Shown here: piece by piece, positions 25,715 to 34,657 of the stretch
How the letters are laid out: every line of letters begins with the position of its first letter
Position numbering within the stretch: the stretch's first letter is position 1
From: Oscillochloris sp.
GTDB lineage: Bacteria; Chloroflexota; Chloroflexia; Chloroflexales; Chloroflexaceae
Assembly (NCBI GenBank): GCA_012032775.1
Contig: JAAUQO010000032.1
Span: forward strand, 1-37,642
Direction of reading: 5' to 3'
Length of the DNA stretch: 37,642 bases
Position numbers and translations under genes: made by a program
Notes under the pieces: model-generated
Seen by the model: only the letters and a program-made list of their open reading frames with translations
What the model was told of the DNA's origin: nothing
Databases searched by the model: none

Positions 25715-26848
25715 TTAGCCTTCCAAAGCCGCGCCAACCCGCATCACCTCATCAACGGTGTTATAGAAATGCGGCGCGAGCCGCACCCCGGCGCCGCGAG
25801 CGGTGGCGATCACAGCGGCCGACTCCAGTTTCTGGCAGGCGGCCATGCCGTCGGGAACCTGCGCCACCACAATCCCCGAGCGGTGCTGCGGTGCCGTATC
25901 GGCGCACAATATAAAACCGCGCTCCTGCAAATCGGTGATCAGGGCATCGACCAGGGTGCCGACGTGGTGCGCGATCCGTTCAACCCCGACCTCCTGGATC
26001 AAACTGACGGCGGCGTGCAAGGCGAGGGCGCCGCTGATATTCGGCGTTCCCAGGTTGAAGCGGTCGGCGGTTGCTGGGAACGTCAGATTGTAGTCGAGGT
26101 AGTTCATAAAATCAACGACACTGCCGGCACCGACATAGGCACCGGGTTCGAGTTCGGCGAGCCGTTCGCGACGCACATACAGCAAGCCTGCGCCGGGTGC
26201 CGAAAGCAGCCATTTCTGTGAACCGGCCGCAAGGAAGTCGATATTGCAGGCCTGGACATCCATAGGCAGGACGCCGAGCGACTGAATACCATCGACCGCA
26301 AAGTAGATCCCGCGCTCCTTACAGATTCGGCCCACCGCCTCAAGATCGTTGCGGAAACCGGTGGCGAACATCACCGTGCTGAGGGCGATCACACGGGTGC
26401 GCGCGTCGATGCGTGCCGTAAGCAGATCGAGATCGAGGCCGCCGTTGCGTTGCGGCACAACCTTTGTCAGCACGCCTTTATAGGCCAGTTGCTGCCAGGG
26501 ATAGACATTCGCCGGATAATCGCCGTCGAGCACCAGCACATTATCGCCGGGGCGCAGCGGTAAACTCACAGCGACGGTGTTGATACCGCTGGCGGTATTG
26601 GGCATCAGCGCGATCTCTTCCGGTGACGCAGCATTGATCAGAGTTGCCAGGCGCTGCCGCAGATCGCCCATGGTGCCGATCCACTTTGGGAACAGGTTCA
26701 TCGGCGAGTCGTACTGCGCTTCTTCAATATAACCCTGGACAGCAGCGGCGACCCGCCGATTGATCGGTGAGACGGCGGCATGGCTCAGGTATGCGTAGCG
26801 TTCGGTAATCGGAAATTCGGCGCGGTAATCGGCCAGGGCGCTATTCAT
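25715..26848 (-). CDS. Class V aminotransferase (isopenicillin-N-epimerase / cysteine-desulfurase-like)
   Basis: A 377-residue PLP enzyme. The PLP Lys is Lys212 in AAGSQKWLLS, and the pyridine-N-binding Asp is Asp186 in AVDGIQSLGVL; MPNTASGINTVA near residue 82 is the phosphate-binding loop. The C-terminus has the expected small domain ending with GVRLAPHFYNTVDEVMRV. There is no mobile cysteine loop typical of SufS, so it is closer to the epimerase/uncharacterised branch; substrate unknown. ATG 26848 follows GAGGAG by 4 bases; the frame is open further upstream into the hydrolase gene. It begins 10 bases after the hydrolase stop and is likely cotranscribed with it. Confidence 0.88.
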   Translation of the reverse strand: MNSALADYRAEFPITERYAYLSHAAVSPINRRVAAAVQGYIEEAQYDSPMNLFPKWIGTMGDLRQRLATLINAASPEEIALMPNTASGINTVAVSLPLRPGDNVLVLDGDYPANVYPWQQLAYKGVLTKVVPQRNGGLDLDLLTARIDARTRVIALSTVMFATGFRNDLEAVGRICKERGIYFAVDGIQSLGVLPMDVQACNIDFLAAGSQKWLLSAPGAGLLYVRRERLAELEPGAYVGAGSVVDFMNYLDYNLTFPATADRFNLGTPNISGALALHAAVSLIQEVGVERIAHHVGTLVDALITDLQERGFILCADTAPQHRSGIVVAQVPDGMAACQKLESAAVIATARGAGVRLAPHFYNTVDEVMRVGAALEG

Positions 26849-26858
26849 AGACTCCTCA

Positions 26859-27740
26859 TCAGACAATCGGAGGATGCAAGCTTGGCGGTGGAACGTCGGC
26901 CGGCGGCGGTTCGGCGGCACTCAGAAATTCGCGCAACAGGCGCTGGTAGATCGCGGGGCGTTCGATCATCGGCAGATGACCGCAGCGCTCGATCCAGGCC
27001 AGTCGGCAGTCGGGGATAAGGCGGGCGACTTCCGGTACACCCGGCGGCGGCATGATCTCATCTTGCCGGCCGGCGATCAACAGGCTCGGTGTGGGAATAC
27101 TGCGCAGAATAATGTTGATCTGCGGATCACCGGCGCTTGCGGCACTCTCAAGGGCGGTGCGCTTATCCATCTGCAGAAAATCACGAAAACTGGCGCGCAA
27201 CAGCGCATCGTCTTCCGGCAGGTGGTAGAAGAAGCGTTTACCGACCACAGAATAAAACAGGCGCTTCTCGGCCATCCAGGGCCGGCGCAACGCCATCCAC
27301 AGGCTCAACACATGATGGATGCTTTCGACCAGAATGCGTTCGGGTTCGTTGCGGAAGGTGCTGAAGCCGGTGAGGATCAGCCGGCGTACGCGTTTGGGGT
27401 GCGCAGCGGTGAGATGCGCGGCGACCCCGGCTGAGAACGAGTGGCCGTTTAAATCGAAGCGCTCGATGCCGAGTGCGTCGGCGAAGGCCAGCACCCAATC
27501 GGCCAATCGTTTCGGGCTGGCCGGCTCGCCTAACGGCTGTGCTCCGGCAAATCCGGGCAACTCCGGCGCAATCAGCGTGAAGTTATCACTTAGCGCTGCA
27601 AGCGTCGGCCGCCAATAGCCCACCGAGCCGCCCCAACCATGCAGCAACAGAAGCGGCGGCCCTTCACCTGCCCGCAAATAGCCGATCGAGCGGCCCTCGA
27701 CATGCACCTCCGCACGGGATGTATCGAGCTCTTGTTGCAT
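26859..27740 (-). CDS. Alpha/beta-hydrolase fold protein
   Basis: A 293-residue protein with HGWGGSVGYW oxyanion region near residue 34, nucleophile Ser101 in NGHSFSAG, acid in GRQDEIMPP and catalytic His in ERCGHLPMIERP. The C-terminal tail is Pro-rich. The cap region is basic and aromatic (LSLWMALRRPWMAEKRLFYS). It is a distant relative of the hydrolase at 5599. ATG 27740 has no ribosome site; the in-frame upstream start would add residues not conserved in the family. Two extended -10 elements lie 50-90 bases upstream. It is the first gene of an operon with the aminotransferase; substrate unknown. Confidence 0.87.
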   Translation of the reverse strand: MQQELDTSRAEVHVEGRSIGYLRAGEGPPLLLLHGWGGSVGYWRPTLAALSDNFTLIAPELPGFAGAQPLGEPASPKRLADWVLAFADALGIERFDLNGHSFSAGVAAHLTAAHPKRVRRLILTGFSTFRNEPERILVESIHHVLSLWMALRRPWMAEKRLFYSVVGKRFFYHLPEDDALLRASFRDFLQMDKRTALESAASAGDPQINIILRSIPTPSLLIAGRQDEIMPPPGVPEVARLIPDCRLAWIERCGHLPMIERPAIYQRLLREFLSAAEPPPADVPPPSLHPPIV

Positions 27741-27785
27741 AACGGTGTCTGATTGTGCGCAGGCCGGATGCACCGGTAAGCACAC

Positions 27786-27794
27786 AATGTAGCA
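27786..27794 (-). promoter_or_regulatory. Extended -10 element upstream of the hydrolase operon (proximal)
   Basis: On the minus strand the sequence reads TGC-TACATT, 46 bases ahead of the start codon at 27740. Confidence 0.4.
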
Positions 27795-27823
27795 TTATTG
27801 CGGGATACTTTGACGTAGCCGCT

Positions 27824-27832
27824 ATTATAGCA
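27824..27832 (-). promoter_or_regulatory. Extended -10 element upstream of the hydrolase operon (distal)
   Basis: On the minus strand the sequence reads TGC-TATAAT, a perfect extended -10, about 84 bases upstream of the start codon and just after the patatin stop. No good -35 box. Confidence 0.5.
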
Positions 27833-27852
27833 CGCAGCACCCTTATGCATTG

Positions 27853-28938
27853 TTAATCGGATGATCGGCCCGAGCCGAAGACCTCATCCCACCAGGCCGA
27901 CATATCGAGCGGATGCCGTAGCGGCGGCGGTTGTTCGGCGGCGTGATCGAGTTCTTCGGGCCAGTCGGTTATTTCCGTGCCGCTGGGCAGGGCTGCGGCG
28001 ATCTGCGATTCGGTCGGCGGCGCACTGTCCGTACGCCAGGATCGTAATTCCAACAGCTTGCTGGCCGTTGCGCGAGCCGCCATAATCCCGGCTTGCTGGC
28101 CGCGCTCGGGGTTGGTTGTGTCGAGGGTGGGAATATCGGACACCTGAGGACTGATCAGGAGCGCCGGTGGAAAGGCTTCCAGATGCAGACGAGTTGCATG
28201 ATTGATCAGCAGGGAAAGTGAGCGGTTGGCGATCGAGAGTTGTTGCGGCGCCAGGAGCAAGCGCGAGATCGGATTCTCGGCCTCGAACGGCAACAACGAG
28301 AAACTTGCCACGGCGTCGTTCAGCTCGACGGCGATCACCTTGTCGGCGCCCATTTGCACGGCCACATCCACCGGCAAATTGTTCAACACGCCGCCGTCTA
28401 CCAGCACGCGTTCTCCGCTAACCACCGGCGGAAACAGGCTCGGCAGCGCGGTTGTGGCCAGGATGGCTTCAACCAGCGAGCCTTCGTTGATCACCACAAT
28501 GGTGCCGGTGATCAAATCGGTTGCCACAACGGCGCAGGGAATCGACAGATCGGCGAAGGTTCGATCGCTTAACAGCGATTTCAGGATCTCGGCCCGGCGA
28601 TGCTGGCCGATCAATCCGGTGCGTGTCGGGTCGGGCACGGCGATACGCCGCAATTCGGTGTTGCGAAATATGTCGCGCACTTCGGCATCGCTTAGCCCGG
28701 CGGCGTGAAAGATCGCGACGGCGCCGCCGATTGATGTACCGACCAGGAGATCGATCGGGATGTGTAATTCCTCTAACACTTGAATCACACCAAGATGGGC
28801 CGCGCCCTTCCCGCCGCCGCCGCCGAGGGCAAGCCCCAGCCGCCGCGACTCCGGCGCCTGTGGTTGCTGCGGCTCTGGAACAAACCAGCCGAATTGCTTG
28901 CGGAGCTGCGCCAACCAGGAGTGATTATCGCTGCTCAT
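27853..28938 (-). CDS. Patatin-like phospholipase
   Basis: A 361-residue protein of the bacterial patatin/RssA-NTE family, which hydrolyses acyl esters of phospholipids using a Ser-Asp dyad. The oxyanion loop LGGGGGKGAAHLG is at about 38-50, the nucleophile Ser69 lies in GTSIGG, and the catalytic Asp is in VDGGVLNNLPVD near residue 190. The last 60 or so residues are polar and Pro-rich (HAAEQPPPLRHPLDMSAWW) and lie outside the domain. There is no signal peptide. ATG 28938 follows AGGA by 4-5 bases. It diverges from the cyclase gene. Confidence 0.92.
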   Translation of the reverse strand: MSSDNHSWLAQLRKQFGWFVPEPQQPQAPESRRLGLALGGGGGKGAAHLGVIQVLEELHIPIDLLVGTSIGGAVAIFHAAGLSDAEVRDIFRNTELRRIAVPDPTRTGLIGQHRRAEILKSLLSDRTFADLSIPCAVVATDLITGTIVVINEGSLVEAILATTALPSLFPPVVSGERVLVDGGVLNNLPVDVAVQMGADKVIAVELNDAVASFSLLPFEAENPISRLLLAPQQLSIANRSLSLLINHATRLHLEAFPPALLISPQVSDIPTLDTTNPERGQQAGIMAARATASKLLELRSWRTDSAPPTESQIAAALPSGTEITDWPEELDHAAEQPPPLRHPLDMSAWWDEVFGSGRSSD

Positions 28939-29407
28939 AATGTCCTGCCATGAAAATTATCGGGCAATAATCGTAGCCAATATGCGGTGAACGCACTTCA
29001 ACCGGAAACGAGAACAACCATGAAAGTGTAAAGCATTCCGCCCTGTTGTGTTGCCACCAGTAGTATAGCGGTATCGGCCGGTTGTTGCATCATGCGTTCT
29101 GCCGACATGGGCCGGTGTCTGGGCGTCGATCGGAACCAGCGGCTTGCCGGACGGCATTTGTAGAACTCGGATCCCTCATCTGTATGATGGACGCTGGCAA
29201 TCTGCGTGCCGGAAACACCATGGTGCGTTTCACGCAGCCGCGCTATTCCTATGTTGTACCACTAAGACGAAGCCTTACTTTCGGCTCGGTCGGATGATCG
29301 AAAAACCAATGGGCGGCGGCGGCATGGGCCTGTATGCGGATGAACACGACCGGATCGGCGTTTATAGTAGGCACTAGGAAGTTCATACTCACGCTGGAGG
29401 GATGCTA
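28939..29407. other. 469-base divergent intergenic region, patatin / cyclase
   Basis: No convincing gene. Visible signals are a minus-strand TATACT (29062-29067) with poor -35, a plus-strand TATAGT (29363-29368) about 40 bases before the cyclase start, and the inverted repeat at 29202-29237. The small open frames here lack ribosome sites and family features. Confidence 0.45.
29202..29237. promoter_or_regulatory. Inverted repeat, candidate operator
   Basis: Outer arms CTGCGTG (29202-29208) and CACGCAG (29231-29237) pair over 7 bp. Inside are GAAAC/GTTTC and the palindrome CACCATGGTG (29216-29225). It lies in the middle of the divergent promoter region; function is inferred only from symmetry and position. 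Confidence 0.35.
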
Positions 29408-31554
29408 ATGGTGCAAGCTACTCCTGCTCTCAGGATGCGGCTGTGGCCGTTGTTGATTGTTCCAATTGTTTCATTTGCGACACTTACATTCTGGTTGGCA
29501 GCGCCGACGGTTGATTATCGTTTGCCGGGTGATCCCGCCGATCCGCTCGGCAATCCGGTTCATTTCTGGCTGATCGCGCTTGCGGGCCTGTTGGCGCTGC
29601 TGCTGGCTTTGCTGATGAACGGCGCGGCACGGCGGCGTGATGACGCCCGGGTGCAACTTATTGCGCTTGGCATGCTGAATGCCGCCGCCGCTATTTTGTT
29701 GCACGCGCTCTCAACCCCGAATGTGCTGATCAGCGGGCGGAATATCGGCTTTGTGATCTCCGCGCCAATCGGCGTGGTGATGGCGGCCGTCTTTTTTGCC
29801 GCCGGCGCCCTTGAGCTACGACCGGCCGCCGCATTGCGTGTGGTGCGCGCCAATGGTTTACTGCAAGGGCTATCGCTCGGGTTCTGGGCGATCTTTACCG
29901 GCACGGCGTTGTTAAGCCTGCCGCCGCTCGATCAGGTGCCCGATCCGGCGGTGATCGATACACCATTGTTCTTCTGTCTGGTTGGCGAGTTGCCGTCCCC
30001 CGTCGTCCAATGGTCGGCTACCGTGGTGCTGAGTGCCGCAGCCGGCCTGTTTGTGTTTGCTGCGGTTCAGCATCTTAGCCGCCTGCGTCGCACACCCGCC
30101 GCGCTGGGATGGACGATGGCTGGAGCCTGTTTGTTGCTGGCCCTGATCGCGCTTAATGTCGGTTTGGCCCGCACCTGGCGCCTGAGTTGGTGGCAGTGGC
30201 ACTTGCTGCTGACGGTTGCCTTTGCGATGCTGGGCTATAGTGTTTATCGCCAGTATCGCCGCGAAGGCAGCGCCCGCCCGATCTTCGACAGCCTGTATCT
30301 GGAAGAAACAACCGCCCGCATCCGCGAAGAATACAGCGGCGCACTCGAAACCCTGGTTGCGGATTTGCAGCAGCGAATCGATAATCCCGACGCGGCCGGC
30401 CCGGCGGTGAGCGCGAAGGTTGCCGAGCGCTTCAATCTGAGCGAAGGGCAGACGGCGGTGTTGGAACGGGCTGCCGGCGCGCTGGTGCATGAGCGCGAGC
30501 AGATCGAGCGCCTGGGGGCGTTGGTCGCGATCAGCCGTGAGAGTAGTGTGATCCAGGCAGAGTTACAACTGCTGCAACAAGCCCTTGGTATGGCTGCAAC
30601 CGCCTTTCGGCGCGATACATTCCGGATCGGACTGATCCGTGAGGGCCGGCTTGATTATGCGGGCGGCTTGCAGATCGGCCCGAATCCGGTGCGCGATCCG
30701 GCGCAACGCACCCGCTTGATTGGGACGGTGATGCGTGAGCGCCGGCCGGTTGAAGAAGCCGGAATCAGCGTCCTGCCGCTGCTGGTGAAAGGCCGGCCGG
30801 TCGGGGTGATCGAGGTCAGTCGCAGCAACGGCGCCTTTGCCGAGCATGACCGGCACTTGCTTCAGGCCTTCGCCGGGCAGTTGTCGGTGGCGCTGGAGAA
30901 TGCGCGCCTTTACCACCAGATCGACGCACTTTTTCACCAATATATGCCCGAGAGTGTGGCAACGGCCCTGATCGCCGACCCAAGTCAGGCTGCCCTGGGC
31001 GGCGCCGTACGCGAGATTTCGGTGCTGTTCGGCGATCTGCGCGGTTTCACAACGTTGTCGGAGCGGCTGAGTCCGCCGGCGCTGGTGGATCTGCTGAATC
31101 GATATTACGCCGCAGCTTCACAGGCGGTGCTGGCCGAGGGCGGTACGATCGACAAGTTCATGGGCGATGCGTTGATGGCATTGTTCAATGCGCCTGCCCA
31201 GCAATCCGATCACGCCTTACGGGCTTGCCGGGCGGCATTGACCATGCAGCAGGCGATTGCGCCGATCGCGGCCGAGGCGCCGATATGCCCCGTTTCGGGA
31301 TCGGCATCAATACCGGCGAGGCGCTGGTCGGCAATATCGGTAGTGAACGACTGCGCAACTTCACCGCGATCGGCGACACGGTCAATCTGGCCTCGCGCTT
31401 GCAATCGCGGGCCGAAGGCGGCCAGGTTTTGATCAACGCTTCTACCTATGCCCAGGTGCGCGAACACGTCGATGTGCAGCCGCTCGGCCAGTTGCATGTC
31501 AAGGGCAAACAGGAACCGGTCGAAGTGTACTGGTTGCGGGCGGTGCGCTCGTAA
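29408..31554 (+). CDS. Class III adenylate/guanylate cyclase with 8-TM N-terminus and GAF domain (frameshifted)
   Basis: The repaired protein is about 715 residues. Eight hydrophobic helices fill about residues 12-300. A helical linker and GAF-like domain follow (about 370-495; VMRERRPVEEAGISVLPLLV, LQAFAGQLSVALENARLYHQ). The cyclase domain starts near 535: metal-binding Asp543 in GDLRGFT and Asp587 in FMGDALMALF, with Lys583 (adenine-selecting) in IDKFMGD, favouring cAMP. One base is missing at about 31277-31281; the other frame then gives ADMPRFGIGINTGEALVGNI and the transition-state Asn and Arg in DTVNLASRL. Without repair those residues are lost. ATG 29408 is 7 bases after GGAGG, better than ATG 29402. 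Confidence 0.88.
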
Positions 31555-31586
31555 GGGCGATGTATTCGGACAGCGAATCCTTCACC

Positions 31587-31913
31587 TTACGCCGCGCCCC
31601 AATCGATCAACACATAAATCATGCCGTCGGTGCCGATCTCGACCGGATAGGTGGGGATGCGGAGTCCCACCGGCGGCACGATGCTTTTTCCGCTTCGCAC
31701 GTCGTAGGTCCAGCCGTGCCATGGACATGTGACGGTGGCGTCGATCAAGACACCGGCCGAGAGCGGCCCGCCCTCGTGGCGGCAGCTGTCGCCGAAGGCA
31801 TAGACCGTGCCGTTCACATTGGCCAGCGCCACAGGAAGCCCGTCGATGCTGAAATAGACCATTTTCCCCGCCCCAAGATCATCGAATTGTAATGTTGGAA
31901 CTCGTTCGATCAT
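31587..31913 (-). CDS. Rieske-type [2Fe-2S] ferredoxin
   Basis: A 108-residue soluble electron-transfer protein. Cluster ligands are Cys44 and His46 in SCRHEGGPLS, and Cys63 and His66 in TCPWHGWTYD, the exact CxH...CxxH spacing of Rieske ferredoxins of the biphenyl/toluene dioxygenase and NirD-like type. A conserved Pro/Ile-rich third loop (PVGLRIPTYPVEIG) follows. No membrane anchor is present, unlike bc-complex Rieske proteins. No oxygenase or reductase subunit is adjacent, so the partner is unknown. ATG 31913 is preferred over GTG 31937, whose extra residues are not conserved. It is convergent with the cyclase gene (32-base gap). Confidence 0.92.
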   Translation of the reverse strand: MIERVPTLQFDDLGAGKMVYFSIDGLPVALANVNGTVYAFGDSCRHEGGPLSAGVLIDATVTCPWHGWTYDVRSGKSIVPPVGLRIPTYPVEIGTDGMIYVLIDWGAA

Positions 31914-31927
31914 TGCAAAGCCTTGAA

Positions 31928-31956
31928 TTGACAGCACCTGATGGATACAGTACAGT
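31928..31956 (+). promoter_or_regulatory. Sigma-70-like promoter of the GAF histidine kinase
   Basis: TTGACA (31928-31933), 17-base spacer, TACAGT (31951-31956). The -35 overlaps the upstream region of the divergent Rieske gene. The leader would be about 30 bases. Confidence 0.65.
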
Positions 31957-31992
31957 ACACTCCACAGTCATGCCCACCCCACGAGGTGCAAT

Positions 31993-33626
31993 ATGTCGCC
32001 GATTGCTATAAATCAGCGCCAGCTTGAGACGCTGAGTCAATTGCTTATCGCCGGCGGTCACCATGATGTCGCTGAGTTGCTTGCGGCATCGTTGGAACGG
32101 CTGGTGTCATTCTGGCCGGCCCATGCCGGAGCCCTGCTATATGTTTCTCCTTACGGCGACATTGTACGGCTTACCCACGGCCCGCTCGACGACGAGGCGC
32201 GCAATGTGATCGATCAGGCCCGCCAGGGTTTTGCCCGGCGCAACGAGGGTCGTGAGCCGATCGTCGGATCGTATTCGTTGGAGAGCGGCTACGATCTGAT
32301 TGAATTGCCGTTGCAGAGCGGTGGACAGGGTGTCGGCTTGTTGCACCTGATGGTGGACGGCCATGCGCCAAGCGAGCGTGGCGACGGCGGCAGCCCGATC
32401 GATGAAGACTTGATGGTGTTGCTGGTGCGGGCGATCGGCGGCGAGGCCGACAAATTGGCCATGCTGCGCCGCGCCGAGCGCGATCTGCGTGAACTCCATC
32501 TGCTCTACGAGATCGGCCAATCCCTGGCGATCAACCTCGATCTGCACAGTCTGCTTGATGATATCAAACTTCGTGCCCCCCGTGTCGTTGACGCTGAGCG
32601 CTGTTCGATCTTTATTTATGATGAGGCGACAAACGAACTGGTGCTGGAGATCCCCGGCGAGGAACGCTCCTACCGCATGCCGTCCGAGCGCGGAATCGCC
32701 GGCTGGGTTTTTAGCCACGGGATCGGCCAGCTTGTCAACGATGTCGAGCAGGATACGCGTTGGTATGATGCGATTGGCCGCGAAGCCGATTTCATCACGA
32801 AATCGATTTTGTGTGTGCCGATGAAGATCGGCGAGCGTACGATCGGCGCGATGCAACTGGTTAATAAGTCGAACGGCCGGCCGTTCACCGATCAGGATAT
32901 GCAACTGCTGACGACACTGGCGGCGCAGGCGCGATCGCAATTGAGAATGCGCGCCTGTACCAGAGCTTGAAAGAAGAGCGCGACCGGCTGCTGAGTAAAG
33001 AGGCCGAGGTGCGCCACGCAATCGCCCGTGATCTGCACGATGGCCCGGCCCAGAGCGTCGCCGCAATTGCGATGAACATCGAGTTTATCAAGAAGTTGTT
33101 CAAGGCGATGCCGGAACGGGTTCCCGGCGAACTTGAGACCCTGGCCGAACTTGTCCAGAAGACGACCCACGACATCCGCACGTTGCTGTTTGAGTTGCGT
33201 CCGCTCGGACTGGAGACGCAGGGCTTGCTGATCACATTGCAGCAGTGGGTGGAACGCTGGCGCGATCCATCGGGGCATGGCATTCGGTTGCGTCTGGAGG
33301 CGCCGGCGAATGTGCCGCGTCTGCCGGCCGAGATCGAGGCCGCCGCCTTTATTATTGTGCAAGAGGCGGTGAACAACGCCCGCAAACACGCCAAGAGCGA
33401 CCTGATTACGATTTATTTGTATCAGGAAGAGGATGTCTTCGTCGCCAGCGTGCGCGACCGGGGGCGCGGCTTTAATGTGGCGGCGGTCGAAAGTGATTAC
33501 AACAGCCGGGGGAGCCTGGGCTTGCTGAATATGAAGGAGCGCGCCCGGCTGATCGGCTCCGATCTGCGTATTCGCTCCGACACCGAACGCGGCACCACAG
33601 TGGAATTACGCATCCCGTTGGCGTAA
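31993..33626 (+). CDS. GAF-domain sensor histidine kinase, NarL-partner (HisKA_3) type, frameshifted
   Basis: The repaired protein has about 544 residues. An N-terminal GAF-like region (about 25-150) is followed by a clear GAF domain (about 165-320; LLYEIGQSLAINLDLHSLLD, RCSIFIYDEATNELVLE, ITKSILCVPMKIGE, MQLVNKSNG). One base is missing at about 32929-32933; after it the second frame gives AIAIENARLYQSLKEERD, then the HisKA_3 box IARDLHDGPAQ with phospho-His about residue 349, and the HATPase with NNARKHAK, VRDRGRGF and GSLGLLNMKERA. Such kinases partner LuxR/NarL-type regulators; none lies adjacent. It is soluble, so it senses a cytoplasmic signal. ATG 31993 follows GAGG. Confidence 0.9.
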
Positions 33627-33634
33627 GGGTAAAC

Positions 33635-33663
33635 AGTGAGCCGGCCCAATGCGCCGGCTCACT
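33635..33663. terminator. Bidirectional hairpin terminator between kinase and sucD
   Basis: AGTGAGCCGGC (33635-33645) pairs perfectly with GCCGGCTCACT (33653-33663). It lies between the convergent genes; T-tracts are weak on both sides. Confidence 0.6.
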
Positions 33664-33675
33664 CCTTCAGCTTTC

Positions 33676-34551
33676 CTACCGCATCGATTCCTTCACCAGA
33701 TCGGCAATCTCGGTTGGTTGGCGAGCAACCCTGGCGCCGACCGCCTCCAACGCCTGCATCTTCTCCTGGGCCGTGCCTTCACCGCCGCTGATGATCGCGC
33801 CGGCGTGACCCATGCGCTTGCCTTCGGGGGCCGTCTGCCCGGCGATAAAACTCACCACCGGCTTGGTAACGTGTTCCTTGATATACTTCGCCGCCTGCAC
33901 CTCGGCATCGCCGCCGATCTCACCGATCAACACAATCGCCTCGGTCTGCGGATCGGCCTGGAACATCTCCAGCACATCGATAAAACTCGTGCCGATAATC
34001 GGATCACCGCCAATACCGATGATCGTGGTCTGGCCAAGGCCGATCCGGGTAAGTGCATCAACCGCCTCATAGGTGAGGGTGCCGGACTTGCTGACCACAC
34101 CGATTGGGCCGGGGGTGGCGATGTTTCCGGGGATGATCCCGACTTTTGCGGCGCCGGGCGTGATCAGACCGGGGCAGTTCGGGCCGATCAGGCGTACGCC
34201 GCACTCCTGCACAAAGTTGTAGGTACTAACCATATCGAGGGCCGGGACACCTTCGGTGATACAAACCACCAGCGGGATCCCGGCGGCGGCCGACTCGCGG
34301 ATCGCATCAGGGGCGAACTGGGCCGGGACATAGATCACCGACACATTGGCGCCGGTTGCCTGCACTGCTTCCTTCACCGTATTAAAGACCGGCACCTGAC
34401 CGTCGATCGCCGTCTGGCCGCCGCGACCGGGTACTGCGCCGGCCACCACATTCGTTCCATACGCCATCATCGCGCGGGTGTGGAATTCGCCTTCTTTGCC
34501 GGTGATGCCTTGTACCAGCAGTCGCGTGTTCTTGTCGATCAGGATACTCAA
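33676..34551 (-). CDS. sucD: Succinate-CoA ligase (ADP/GDP-forming) alpha subunit
   Basis: TCA-cycle enzyme subunit catalysing succinyl-CoA to succinate with nucleotide triphosphate formation; it carries the CoA site and phosphohistidine. The 291-residue protein has [13 protein letters not shown] at the N-terminus, [11 protein letters not shown] and the phosphohistidine motif [10 protein letters not shown] near residue 250, normal for the family. The start is a TTG (34549-34551), supported by a strong GAAGGAGGA ribosome site 5 bases upstream; the next Met (about residue 28) would delete the nucleotide-fold start. The beta subunit sucC is not adjacent. It is downstream of deoC on the same strand with a 74-base repeat-bearing gap. 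Confidence 0.95.
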   Translation of the reverse strand: MSILIDKNTRLLVQGITGKEGEFHTRAMMAYGTNVVAGAVPGRGGQTAIDGQVPVFNTVKEAVQATGANVSVIYVPAQFAPDAIRESAAAGIPLVVCITEGVPALDMVSTYNFVQECGVRLIGPNCPGLITPGAAKVGIIPGNIATPGPIGVVSKSGTLTYEAVDALTRIGLGQTTIIGIGGDPIIGTSFIDVLEMFQADPQTEAIVLIGEIGGDAEVQAAKYIKEHVTKPVVSFIAGQTAPEGKRMGHAGAIISGGEGTAQEKMQALEAVGARVARQPTEIADLVKESMR

Positions 34552-34564
34552 TCCCGTCCTCCTT

Positions 34565-34657
34565 CAAATGCAGAATACGGAATGCAGAATGTGGAATGCA
34601 GCAGGCCCGCTTGCTTCGTCCTGGGTTAGTAATCTTGCATCCCCAACTCTGCATTTG
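34565..34657. repeat. GAATGCAG word repeats with inverted ends between deoC and sucD
   Basis: CAAATGCAGA (34565-34574) pairs with TCTGCATTTG (34648-34657). Between them are direct copies of GGAATGCAGAAT. The right arm encodes the last residues of DeoC. Confidence 0.5.

Noticed and set aside
31277..31281. Programmed -1 frameshifting in the cyclase (and in the other three broken genes)
   Set aside because: No slippery X-XXY-YYZ heptamer at any of the sites, and one missing base explains each case more simply.
33649..34629. 326-codon plus-strand frame opposite sucD
   Set aside because: sucD is unmistakable on the minus strand and the opposite frame has no family features.
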